Shown here: positions 22,026 to 31,034 of the stretch, one piece after another
Position numbering within the stretch: position 1 is the first letter of the stretch
Layout of the letters: each line of letters begins with the position of its first letter
Source: Symbiodinium natans
Taxonomy: Eukaryota > Sar > Dinophyceae > Suessiales > Symbiodiniaceae
Assembly: GCA_905221605.1 (NCBI GenBank)
Contig: CAJNDS010002491.1
Span: 336,354 to 388,853, forward strand
DNA: 52,500 nt
Direction of reading: 5' to 3'
Notes under the pieces: generated by a model
What the model was told of the DNA's origin: nothing
Databases searched by the model: none
What the model saw: the letters and a program-made list of their open reading frames with translations, nothing else
Translations under genes and position numbers: made by a program

Positions 22026-22110
22026 CCCTGTGCACCAACAACCGGTAGCGCAGAGGGTACCGGTCTCCTTCATAACAAGGGGTCCACGCAGGGTCGATAA
22101 CCCCGTACCT
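22026..22110 (+). tRNA. tRNA-Met-like sequence, degenerate, or tRNA-derived repeat
   Basis: It contains an A-box-like TAGCGCAGAGGGTA, a CAT within a short arm (TCCTTCATAACAAGG), and a B-box-like GGGTCGATAACCCC at correct order and rough spacing. Acceptor-stem and anticodon-stem pairing are poor, so it is probably a pseudogene or SINE head. A 22-bp tandem duplication follows (GATAACCCCGTACCTGA twice). Confidence 0.35.
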
Positions 22111-22269
22111 GAGGGTAGATAACCCCGTACCTGAACCCCATAAAGCCAAGTAAAACACTAAACAGTACCTAGGTAAGCCCTAAACCGTAGTTAAACCCTA
22201 AACCCTAGTTAACACCCCTAAGCCCTAAACCGCAAGCCCTACCAGAAATCTTGAATACTCCTTCTGCTC

Positions 22270-22530
22270 CCGACTAAGCCCTAAGCCCTAAGCGCCCTAA
22301 GCCCTAAGCCCGAAGCCCTAAGCCCTAAGCCCTAAGCCCTAAGCCCTAAGCCCTAGGCCCTAGGCCCTAAGCCCTAAGCCCTAAGCCCTAAGCCCTAAGC
22401 CCTAAGCCCTAAGCCCTAAGCCCTAAAGCCCTAAGCCCTAAGCCCTAAGCCCTAAGCCCTAAGCCCTAAGCCCTAAGCCCTAAGCCCTAAGCCCTAAGCC
22501 CTAAGCCCTAAGCCCTAAGCCCTAAGCCCA
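22270..22530 (-). repeat. CCCTAAG array, about 36 units
   Basis: A fixed A-to-G variant of the telomere unit, highly uniform. Confidence 0.96.
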
Positions 22531-22549
22531 GTCCCTACAGACCTGAGCC

Positions 22550-22605
22550 CGCCACCTGCAGCGGCTGCTTCGCCCAGGTAGCTATGAAGACCGCCCCGCT
22601 CCATC
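22550..22605 (-). CDS. Possible exon
   Basis: Acceptor cacaactcag|ATGG, peptide MERGGLHSYLGEAAAA, donor CAG|gtggcg. It lies between the CCCTAAG array and a TTTAGGG array. Confidence 0.35.
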
Positions 22606-22635
22606 TGAGTTGTGGCACAGTTGATTAGGGCTTAT

Positions 22636-22810
22636 AGGGTTTAGGGTTTAGGGTTTAGGGTTAGGGTTTAGGGTTTAGGGTTTAGGGTTTAGGGTTTAGG
22701 GTTTAGGGTTTAGGGTTTAGGGTTTAGGGTTTAGGGTTTAGGGTTTAGGGTTTAGGGTTTAGGGAGTTTAGGGTTTAGGGGTTAAGATGGTTTAGGGTTT
22801 AGGGTTTCGG
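22636..22810 (+). repeat. TTTAGGG array
   Basis: Perfect over about 22,665-22,765. Confidence 0.95.
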
Positions 22811-22892
22811 GTTAGTTCCGTGAACCCTCAGCCCCAAACAAACCCGACATTGGTCTGCAAGTGTAGGCTCAGATCCGGGGCTCTTCCGAGAA

Positions 22893-23034
22893 GGGTTTAG
22901 GGTTTAGGGTTTAGGGTTTAGGGTTTAGGGTTTAGGGTTTAGGGTTTAGGGTTTAGGGTTTAGGGTTTAGGGTTTAGGGTTTAGGGTTTAGGGTTTAGGG
23001 TTTAGGGTTTAGGGTTTAGGGTTTAGGGTATAGT
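22893..23034 (+). repeat. TTTAGGG array abutting the RT fragment
   Basis: About 19 perfect units. Confidence 0.96.
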
Positions 23035-23276
23035 AGGGTTTCGGAACGCTGCCCGCAAGATCGTGTGGTACTCGCTGCGGCCGTCAAGAGACACGAGCGT
23101 GCAATCCGTGTGGAGTTCCAGCGCTAGCCAGCGTCGGAACCGGCCCTGGCCTGGAGCGCATACTGGAAGGGGCGCGTGGCCGCGTCGAATACGGGCGCCC
23201 ACAGGTGCGCGAGTGCACGCGACACAAGGCGGCTTCCGGTTTCGTGTCCGCATCGCATGGAACTGCCAGCGGGTTT
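23035..23276 (-). pseudogene. Reverse-transcriptase fragment, frameshifted
   Basis: Two minus-strand frames carry consecutive pieces resembling retroelement reverse transcriptase: ALAHLWAPVFDAATRPFQYA in one, then TDCTLVSLDGRSEYHTILRA in another. The second resembles the RT segment whose catalytic aspartate sits in SLDGRxAYDTI. The frame changes near 23,130 and the fragment is cut off on both sides by telomere repeat, so it is a dead remnant. The family call is from recalled motif similarity. Confidence 0.6.
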
Positions 23277-23389
23277 AGGGTTTAGGGTTTAGGATTTAGG
23301 GTTTAGGGTTAGGTGGTAAGGGCCTGATAGGGTGCAGGGCTTAGGGTTCAGGGCTTAGGGTTCAGAACTTAGTGTTCAGGAAACTAAAC

Positions 23390-23600
23390 CCGAAACTCCC
23401 TAAACTCCCTGAACTCACTGAACTCCCTGAACTCCCTGAACTCCCTAAACTTCCCAAACCCCCTAAACTCCCTAAACTCCCTAAACTCCCTTAACTCCCT
23501 AAGCTCCCTAAACCCTCTAAACCCTCTAAACCCTCTAAACCCTCTAAACCCTCTAAACCCTCTAAACCCTTTAAACCCTCTAAACCCTCTAAACCCTGAA
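23390..23600 (-). repeat. CTCCCTAAA and CTCTAAACC nonamer arrays
   Basis: AACTCCCTA units, then about ten CTCTAAACC units; a 9-bp telomere-like derivative. Confidence 0.9.
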
Positions 23601-23733
23601 CCCCTATCAAGTGCAGCTATACTTTGTTCATAAGCTTGCCATGACCCCCCCCCAAGCAGACTGCGGATGGGACACCGGCAGCGGCTTCAGCCGCACTGCG
23701 GCGCCATCCACGCAGGCCACCTCCTGCGGGGGG

Positions 23734-23815
23734 GTTAGGGTTTAGGGTTTAGGGTTTAGGGTTTAGGGTTTAGGGTTTAGGGTTTAGGGTTTAGGGTTTA
23801 GGGTTTAGGGTGTAG
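23734..23815 (+). repeat. TTTAGGG array
   Basis: Eleven perfect units after a G tract. Confidence 0.95.
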
Positions 23816-23999
23816 CAGTGGTCAGCTGGACGCAATTGTGTGCAGACATGCCCACCCCAAGACCACCCAAACACTACTCACTGCGAACCAAACCGGAGCC
23901 AGCCCAAACCAAGCCGAAGCCATTCAAAATTCACACGTGACACATGTTTATCTGATGCCGCAGTCATGGCGGCAGAGGATACCCCCCCCCCCTCAGGCT

Positions 24000-24310
24000 G
24001 TTGCGTAGGGGACGGTCTGAACCGAAAGGCCCTCTCATGAAATTCCGGGCCATGAAAGGTTTCCGATTGTTGAGGAGTGCCAAGGTCGCTTGAAAGGCAA
24101 CTCCCTTGCAAAAGGAGCCGAGAACGTTTTTTACAGGTGAAGACCGGGGTCGTGAGGTTTTGCGAAGGGGACGGTCTGGGCCGAAGGGCCCTATCATAGA
24201 AAATTCAGGGCGTGAGCTGGTCTAGTTATCGATAAATTCGAACGGGTGTCGCGAGATCTTGCGCAGGGGACGGTCTGCGCCCAAGGGCCATCTCATAGAA
24301 AAAATTGCAG
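24000..24310. repeat. Three diverged copies of a ~40-bp motif
   Basis: GGGGACGGTCTG, six bases, then GGGCC-x-TCTCAT-AGAAA-like sequence at about 24,008, 24,167 and 24,267. Antisense reading gives a repeated GPFGxDRPLRK peptide in different ORFs. Confidence 0.6.
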
Positions 24311-24349
24311 GGCTTTGCCTTTTGAGTTTGTTTTCAATTCGCGGTCTGT

Positions 24350-24775
24350 TCTTAGCTCCCAACCCCACGCCGGCCAGGGCCAGGCCAGCCAGCGACCAGG
24401 CAGCCAGAAGGGCGGCAGGCAAGCAGGGGTCAGGGCAGTAGGGTAGCAGAGGCAGGGCCAGAGCCAGGGCCAGGGCCAGGGTCAGGGCCAGGAGGGCCAG
24501 GGCCACAGCCAGGGCCAGACCCAGGCCCACAGGAGGGCAAGGCCAGGAGAGTCGGGCCAGGCCAGGGCCAGGGGTTCAGGGCCAGGGCAGGCAGGGCCAG
24601 GGCGAGGCAGGGCCAGGGCCAGGGCCAGGCCAGGGCCAGGGCCAGGGCCAGGGCCAGGGCCAGGGCCAGGGCCAGGGCCAGGGCCAGGGCCAGGGCCAGG
24701 GCCAGGGCCAGGGCCAGGGCCAGGGCCAGGGCCAGGGCCAGGGCCAGGGCCAGGGCCAGGGCCAGGGCCAGCAAG
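24350..24775. repeat. GGCCAG hexanucleotide array
   Basis: Degenerate on the left, perfect from about 24,620 to 24,770. Long Ala-Leu ORFs on the minus strand are artefacts. Confidence 0.95.
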
Positions 24776-24880
24776 GTTAGGGGCAGCCAGGGAATTGAAA
24801 AAGGACCCCCCCCCTGGGGTTTAGGGTAATACAATATATCTGTGACAGTGCTTGGCGACCAAGCTTGGCGACCCTTTCAG

Positions 24881-24965
24881 GAGTGTGCCTGGCAGGCTCT
24901 GCAGCCTAGCAGAGCCTGCCGTGGTCTCGCTGAGCGCTCGACTGCGCCCGCCTACCCCAACAGAG
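24881..24965 (+). CDS. Possible plus-strand exon
   Basis: Acceptor accctttcag|GAG, peptide ECAWQALQPSRACRGLAERS then TAPAYPNR, consensus donor AGAG|gtgaga. The minus strand is also open here, so strand is uncertain. Confidence 0.4.
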
Positions 24966-24984
24966 GTGAGAGGGGTGGCGGGCG

Positions 24985-25100
24985 GGTTTAGGGTTTAGGG
25001 TTTAGGGTTTAGGGTTTAGGGTTTAGGGTTTAGGGTTTAGGGTTTAGGGTTTAGGGCTTGGGGTTTGGGGTTTGGGGTTTAGGGTTTAGGGTTTAGGGTG
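24985..25100 (+). repeat. TTTAGGG array
   Basis: Followed by GGGTTTG units. Confidence 0.93.
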
Positions 25101-25207
25101 AGTTTTTGAGGGTTGGGGCGGGGTTGGCGTTTGAGGAGGGTTGAGCAGTTCAGAGGTCTGGAGGAGTTGATGGGTTTGGCGGCATTGGAACGAAGGGCAC
25201 AAATGAC

Positions 25208-25297
25208 ATGGTAGCATAGCCAGATTGTAATAAGGGTGCTACGTTTTAAGGAAACTTAGAGTCCAAAAAAAGGCAAAAGGTACCGCTGGGCCACCAA
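25208..25297. mobile_element. Short inverted-end element, copy 3
   Basis: ATGGTAGCATAGCCAG ... GGTACCGCTGGGCCACCAAG. Shorter and more diverged than copies 1 and 2. Confidence 0.5.
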
Positions 25298-25631
25298 GAC
25301 AATGGTTTTGTGTATGTGTAGGCTCCATTTTGTTTTGTTCCCTGAAATGCCGAAGGCAATTCATGGGTTGAGGATGTCGGGTCTACAGGGCATTGGGTGC
25401 TACACACCAGAGGACCTAAAGCTCACGCACCCTGAACTACACAAAGCCTTCAACACGAACTTCCTACGTGCATAACGGATGCAAGACAGGGTAGCGTCAA
25501 GCACTAAACCCTTGTAGGGGGGTTCGTGCTTCGGATCCCGGGAGCTTTTGCCCAATGGTATGAGCAGCCGTTCTTCAATATGGGTAGCTGCAGATATAGT
25601 AACATCGATATTAAAGGATCCCCTGGACAGA

Positions 25632-25668
25632 GGACAGTGTGTTGCGAGAGGACAGTGTGTTGCGACTG
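25632..25668 (+). repeat. 18-bp tandem duplication
   Basis: GAGGACAGTGTGTTGCGA occurs twice, in unique sequence. Confidence 0.85.
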
Positions 25669-25771
25669 GGGGAGCATTCTAACATACCTACACATGAATC
25701 TGCAAGTTCACCCTGAACACACCGACACCCCAATCCCTCAACCCAGAAGCATAAGCCAGTATCCCCTCAAT

Positions 25772-25912
25772 GCCTAAAGCCTAAAGCCTAAAGCCTAAAG
25801 CCTAAAGCCTAAAGCCTAAAGCCTAAAGCCTAAAGCCTAAAGCCTAAAGCCTAAAGCCTAAAGCCTAAAGCCTAAAGCCTAAAGCCTAAAGCCTAAAGCC
25901 TAAAGCCTAAAC
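25772..25912 (-). repeat. CCTAAAG array, about 20 units
   Basis: Perfectly uniform variant lacking one C per unit. Confidence 0.97.
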
Positions 25913-25917
25913 CCTTG

Positions 25918-25980
25918 CTGGAACGCAGGTCTCCTCATCGCAGCCTGGCTTTAGCCGGACGCATAGCGCGACGTCGCCTG
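25918..25980 (-). CDS. Exon of unidentified gene
   Basis: Acceptor agacgcag|CAG, peptide AGDVALCVRLKPGCDEETCV. It abuts the (CCTAAAG)n array at 25,772-25,912. Confidence 0.45.
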
Positions 25981-28900
25981 CTGCGTCTATGGAGGGTTTT
26001 GGGTTTGGGGTTTTGGGTTTGGGGTTATTGGTGGCTACAAACAACAATTCCCAAGTGCTCCACTGCAAGCCCAGAAATCAAGTCACCTTTCGCTTGTCCC
26101 ATGCCCCCTTCCAGACCCTACATACGAACCCCTGAATCCGCAACCACCTCCGCATCCCAAACCTCAAAAGTGAGTTCGAGAAGGCAGTTCCCCTTGCGGC
26201 ACTCCACACGCTAGCCAGTACACCGGGCCCGAAAAACCTGCTGTTTGTGGGAACTTGAGAAAAAGCAGCAGAGAGAGGGAAATGGTACTTGTTGTTGTCT
26301 GAGATATCCCCCACAACTGCAACTTCCTCTTACCAGTTCCTTTACAACCACCACTTAGGGATGAGGGCTTAGTGCTTAGGGTTTAGGGTTTTGGGGTTTA
26401 GGGTTTAGGGCTTAGGGCTTAGGGTTTAGGGGCTCGGGCAAGCTGAGCCTTACAAGCCTCCCCAGGAAGCCTAACTGGCAGTCGTGGAGTGAGAGAAAAG
26501 GTTTAGGGTAGGGTTTAGGGTTTAGGGTTTAGGGTTTAGGGTTTAGGGTTTAGGGTTTAGGGTTTAGGGTTTAGGGTTTAGGGTTTAGGGTTTAGGGTTT
26601 CGGGTTTAGGGTAGGTTAGGGGTTTAGGGTTAGGTTTAGGGTTTAGGGTTTAGGGTTTAGGTTTAGTGTTAGGGGTTTAGGGTTTAGGGTTTAGGGTTTA
26701 GGGTTTAGGGTTTAGGTTTAGGGTTTAGGGTTTAGGGTTTAGGGTTTAGGGTTTAGGGTTTAGGGTTTAGGGTTTAGGGTTTAGGGTTTAGGGTGTGGGG
26801 TTTAGGAACCCCACTCTCACTGCCCCACCTCGGCCCTCTTGCCGCGAGCCGGGTGAGGGCCTCTCTCGCGAAGGCTTGGAGGAAGCTGAAGGCAAGGGGA
26901 TAGGGCAAGGTAGGTTGGGTTTAGCGTTTAGGGTTTAGGGTTTAGGGTTTGGGGTTTAAGGGTTTAGGGTTCAGGGTTTAGGGGCAGGTTTGGTTCTTGG
27001 GGGAGGGTGGCTACTCCAGCTTCCTGTGTCCCGCCGACGGACGAGGTTCTCAAAGCCTGGGTCGAAGGCTGCGTTTAACTTCATGTTCACCCCAAGCCCT
27101 GTAAACCCGTCGATTTGTGAAGGGACCAAAAGGGAATACTATTGGTAATTATCCCTAAAACCCAAATTTTTCGAAGCCCTGACGAGGATTTTGCCGCAAA
27201 CTGAATAAACCTACGAGCCGAACACCCTGAGTGCAGAAACATGCCGAAAACCGAGCCCCAAAACCCTAAAGCCCTCTGCCGCTGCCTAAACCCGAAACCC
27301 TAAACCCTAAACCCTAAACCCTAAACCCTAAACCCTAACCCTAAACCCTAAACCCTAAACCCTAAACCCTAAACCCTAAACCCCATCAGGAGAAGTCCCG
27401 GCCTGATCCTTGACTGCACAGACTGCGGCGAGGGCCGAGTGCGCGGGGTGAAGCGGTTCTGGCGCGACACGAAGGCTCAGGGTTAGGGTTTAGGGTTTAG
27501 GGTTTAGGGTTTAGGGTTTAGGGTTTAGGGTTTAGGGTTTAGGGTTTAGGGTTTAGGGTTTAGGGTTTAGGGTTTAGGGTTTAGGTTTTAGGGTTTAGGG
27601 TTTAGGGTTTAGGGTTTAGGGTTTAGGGTTTAGGGTTTAGGGTTTAGGGTTTAGGGTTGAGGCTTAGGGCTTCGGGTTTAGGGATGAAATTTAGTGTTTA
27701 AAGTTTGGGCTTGGCGTGGTGACTATGAGCTGCCTTAAAGTGTTGGGCGGTGGTCCAGGGTTCAGGGCTCAGGGTTAGGGTTTAGGGTTTGGGGCATAGG
27801 GTAGGTGAGGCAGGGAAGGATCAAGGAAGATCCCGAAAGCCGTGGCCACTGGAACTTGTACGTAAGACCACCCACAAGGTTCAGGCACAAGTATTGGTTG
27901 GGTGAGAAGTTGGATACCCTAAACCCTAACCCTAACCCCTAAACCCTAAACCCTAAACCCTAAACCCTGATAGCTATAGGTACAACGCAGATTGTTTGGT
28001 GTACTTAAGTCAGCGGCCAACCAAAACTGTGACATCAAAAGGACGAACGGACACAGACTCCTCCATGCGGTCTCCGCAATCCACCATGCCCCTAAATTCG
28101 CCTTTAAGACCATGTCGCAGCCAAAATTCCCAAACCCCTGGGCCTAGATCCTAAACAGGTTTGGGGTAGAAGGGCTTAGAGGAAACGCCTTGAAATGCCA
28201 ACAAAAGACGACACCTCACGGGACAAAATGCTTTAGAACCTTAGAAACCCCACGCCCATCTGACCCTCCGTCCAAAATCAACAACCACCTAAATTTTCTG
28301 GTTCCTCCTGGTAGGGAAGCAATGTATTCAACATCCTGGGAAGGGCATGTAGGGAAGTGTAGAAATATGCAGATAAGGCACCCAAATCCCCCTTCATTCC
28401 CTGTTAAGTACTGGTAAGGAAACCCTAAAACTTCTGCTCCCCAAGCCCTAAACCCCTAAACTCCGAAACCTCTAAACCCGAAACCCTAAACCCTGAATCC
28501 TAAACCCAAACCCCATCCACCTCGAACCCCTAATGTCACCTGCGCACCTTGCCGGTGGACGCCCACTTCTGCGGGGTCAGGGCCAACTTCGGAATATCCA
28601 CGCCCAGGGGCGAGTCCTTGACGTGTAGGGTTTAGGGTTCAGGGTTCAGGGTTTAGGATTTAGGGTTAATTAAGGGTTTAGGGGTCGAGTGAGCTGAGAG
28701 GGTTGAGGGTTTAGGGTTTGGCCAATGCCAAGACTTCCCAAAGCCCTTAAAGCCCCAAAAGCCTGAACCCTAAACCTAAAGCCCTAAGCCCTAAGCCCTA
28801 AGCCCTAAACCCTAAACCCTAAACCCTAAACCCTAAACCCTAAAAAGCCCAGATCTCTCAAGACTCCCCGGGCTTCTTTCTTGCTTCTTGCTCCTGTTCA

Positions 28901-30441
28901 CGAGCTATGCTAGAAAGCCCACCACCCACTCCCAACCTAAGACCAGAAACCTCTGGGCCCTAAAGCCCTAAAACCCCCAAGCCCAAACCCTAACCCTAAA
29001 CCCTAAACCCTAAACCCTAAAACCCAACTGAGCCCCGCGGCCAGGATCAGCTTGCAAGGCCCAGGGCTGGATACGGCACTGGAGCAGCCCTCCACCTTTC
29101 TGAAGTCTTTATAGGGTTTAGGGTTTAGGGTTTAGGGTTTAGGGTTTAGGGTTTAGGGTTTAGGGTTTAGGGTTTAGGGTGTAGGGTTGAGGGTTTAGGG
29201 TTTAGGGTTTACGTCTCGCCAGTTGGGGGGCTTAGGGGTTTAGGGTTCAGGGGGCTCGAGGGTTTGGGGTTTAGGGTTTAGGGCTTACCCGACTCAGGGT
29301 TCTGGGCGTTTGGCATTTTCAGGGTTTAGGACTAAGGGTTTAGGGGCTTAGGGTTAGGGTTTTCTGGTTAGGGGGAGGAGTTAGGATGTAGGATTCTTGA
29401 GCCTGTTTCATCCCAATATCAGCGAAAGCCTCAAACCCTGATCCCGAAACCCCGAAGCCCCTGAACATCCTAATGCCCCCCCTAGAAAGAGACCCTAAAC
29501 CCTAAACCCCGACTTTAAACCCTAAACCCTAAACCCTAAACTCAAAACCCTAAACCCTAAAGCCTAAAGCCTAAACCCTAAACCCTAAACCCCAAGAGCC
29601 TTGAGCGGGCTGCCAGCCGCGTCGTCGGCTTCCCATGGCCCACCCTGGAAGCCTTTGCTGGTTTACGGGTTTGGGGCTTAGGGTTTAGAGAAGTTAGGGT
29701 TTAGGGTTTAGGGTTTAGGGTTTAGGGTTTAGGGTTTAGGGTTTAGGGTTTAGGGTTTTTCGAGGGTTCAGGGTTTAGGGTTTAGGGTTGAGGGTTGCGG
29801 GTTTAGGGTTTCGGGTTTCGGGTTTTTGGGTTTAGGGTTTAGGGTTGAAGGTGCTAAGGTTTAGGGTTAGTGGTGTGTGGCTTCTGCTTTGGTTTAGGGT
29901 GAAGTTTCTTGATTTGCGTGCGTGTTGGGGGCTAGGTTTGGGGCTTGGGGCTTGCAGATCGTAGGGTTTTGGGGCGTTAGGCTACCTAAACCCGAAGCCC
30001 TAAGCCCCCTCCCTACCTCCCCTAAACCCTAAACCCTAAACCCTAAACCCTAAACCCTAAACACCCTAAACCCTAAACACCCTAAACACCCTAAACCCCC
30101 CGCCCCCCATAAGCTCTCTACCCTCGGCCCTGAGATAATGAAGCCTTAGTCTAAGTAGTAGCATGCCAAGCTCAGGACAGCCCATGGCTACTTAAGAAGG
30201 AGCCTTTGGGTTTAGGCTTTAACAGGTTTTAGGGTTCAGGGTTTAGGGTGTCACGGTTCAGGGTTTAGGGTTTAGGCTTTAGCAGGTCTTAGGGTTCAGG
30301 GTTTAGGGTTTGAAGTTCAGGGTTCAGGGTTTCGGGTTTTAGGGGCTTACCCAGGTGGGCTGCGTGACCTCCTTTTCAAAGGTGTTCGTCGCTCGGTGCG
30401 TCAGGAAGGCGTCCGGCATGTGCGGCACGGAAGCCCGGGGA
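25918..30441 (-). CDS. Unidentified multi-exon gene, minus strand
   Basis: A series of coding-like islands downstream of the phosphatase on the same strand, each bounded by AG acceptors and mostly GT donors, and separated by telomere-repeat DNA. I do not recognise the protein. Members are listed separately: 30,351-30,441, 29,602-29,652, 29,033-29,099, 28,548-28,616, 28,022-28,101, 27,024-27,068, 26,829-26,885 and 25,918-25,980. Not all phases could be joined, so this may be more than one gene. Confidence 0.45.
26500..26805 (+). repeat. TTTAGGG array
   Basis: Long array with several TTTAGG/TAGGG indels near 26,600-26,670. Confidence 0.95.
26829..26885 (-). CDS. Exon of unidentified gene
   Basis: Acceptor ttgccttcag|C, peptide FLQAFAREALTRLAARGPR, donor GAG|gtgggg. 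Confidence 0.4.
27024..27068 (-). CDS. Exon of unidentified gene
   Basis: Acceptor aacgcag|C, peptide FDPGFENLVRRRDTG. Confidence 0.45.
27292..27660. repeat. Opposed telomere arrays
   Basis: CCCTAAA at 27,292-27,385 and TTTAGGG at 27,481-27,660, around a 95-nt GC-rich island open on both strands. Confidence 0.95.
28022..28101 (-). CDS. Exon of unidentified gene, 26 codons
   Basis: Acceptor cttaaag|GC, peptide EFRGMVDCGDRMEESVSVRP then FDVTVL, donor TTTTG|gttggc. Confidence 0.55.
28548..28616 (-). CDS. Exon of unidentified gene, 23 codons
   Basis: DSPLGVDIPKLALTPQKWAS then TGK, acceptor cgtcaag|GAC, donor AAG|gtgcgc; phase 0 at both ends. Clear coding composition. Confidence 0.6.
29033..29099 (-). 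CDS. Exon of unidentified gene
   Basis: Acceptor gacttcag|A, peptide KVEGCSSAVSSPGPCKLILA then AGLSW. Confidence 0.4.
29110..29210 (+). repeat. TTTAGGG array
   Basis: Abuts the exon-like island at 29,033-29,099. Confidence 0.93.
29602..29652 (-). CDS. Exon of unidentified gene
   Basis: Acceptor agcaaag|GC, peptide FQGGPWEADDAAGSPLKAL in one frame. Confidence 0.4.
29695..29756 (+). repeat. TTTAGGG array
   Basis: Nine perfect units followed by degenerate repeat to about 29,860. Confidence 0.93.
30351..30441 (-). CDS. Exon of unidentified gene
   Basis: Acceptor cattcag|T, peptide PRASVPHMPDAFLTHRATNT then FEKEVTQPTW, donor TGG|gtaagc (close to consensus). Confidence 0.55.
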
Positions 30442-30622
30442 CTGAATGAGCTCGAAAATGGCTTAGGGTTTAGGGCGGCTTGGGGTTAGTTAGGAGGGTT
30501 CTATGGTAGCATTGGTAGATGATCTCAATTTGGGGCGTCATTCGGTCCCAAGACAGAAGGTTGCGCGAGAATCCGCCGAGTGCGGCTGCTGCACCTTGTG
30601 TGGCCTTCGCAGCAGGCAGACG

Positions 30623-30685
30623 GCTAGGGGCGGAGTCTGCGCGGTCTACGCCTGCTTCTTGCACTTCCCAGTGTCGCGGATGATC
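30623..30685 (-). CDS. Possible last phosphatase exon with stop
   Basis: After acceptor ctactaag|GATC, the phase carried from exon 11 gives a short Arg-rich tail ending at a TAG near 30,623. Another frame gives IIRDTGKCKKQA and stop. Either way translation would end within about 65 nt. The acceptor lies in an inverted-end element copy. Confidence 0.4.
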
Positions 30686-30757
30686 CTTAGTAGCTCAGTA
30701 AGAATACTGTCGTAAGGGTACCCTTTTGTTGGTTGGCTACTTTATGAGGGAACCCTA
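30686..30757. mobile_element. Inverted-end element, partial copy
   Basis: TAGTAGCTCAGTAAGAATA followed by AAGGGTACCCTTTTGTTGGT and TGGCTACTTTATGAGGGAAC. On the minus strand its end reads CTACTAAG|G, the putative acceptor of the last phosphatase exon. Confidence 0.45.
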
Positions 30758-30940
30758 AACCCTAAACCCTCAACCCTAAACCCACCTTACACCCCAAACC
30801 CTAAACCCTATACCCAAAAACCCTAAACCCTGAACCCTGAACCCTAAACACTAAACCCCTAAACCCCTAAACCCCTAAACCCCTAAACCCCTAAACTCCT
30901 AAACCCCTAAACCCTAAACCCTACACCCTAAACCCTAAAC
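30758..30940 (-). repeat. CCCTAAA / CCCCTAAA arrays in a phosphatase intron
   Basis: Octamer CCCCTAAA units dominate 30,850-30,915. Confidence 0.93.
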
Positions 30941-30944
30941 CTAC

Positions 30945-31034
30945 CAAGGATCCAAGACGAGTCGTCCGAGACCAAGGACTTTGCCGAGTTGTCTCCTTCA
31001 GTGGAGCAGTGCGCGGCATCGAAGTCCGCCTCAC
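30945..31034 (-). CDS. Phosphatase exon 11
   Basis: Acceptor atgcag|GTGAGG, peptide EADFDAAHCSTEGDNSAKSL then VSDDSSWIL, donor CTTG|gtaggt. In phase with the previous exon; AG|GT is present at both ends of the preceding intron. The acidic tail is lineage-specific as far as I can tell. Confidence 0.8.

Noticed and set aside
24430-24834. 134-codon minus-strand ORF of Ala-Leu repeats
   Set aside because: Translation of the GGCCAG hexanucleotide array, open in several frames, with no start context or conserved sequence.
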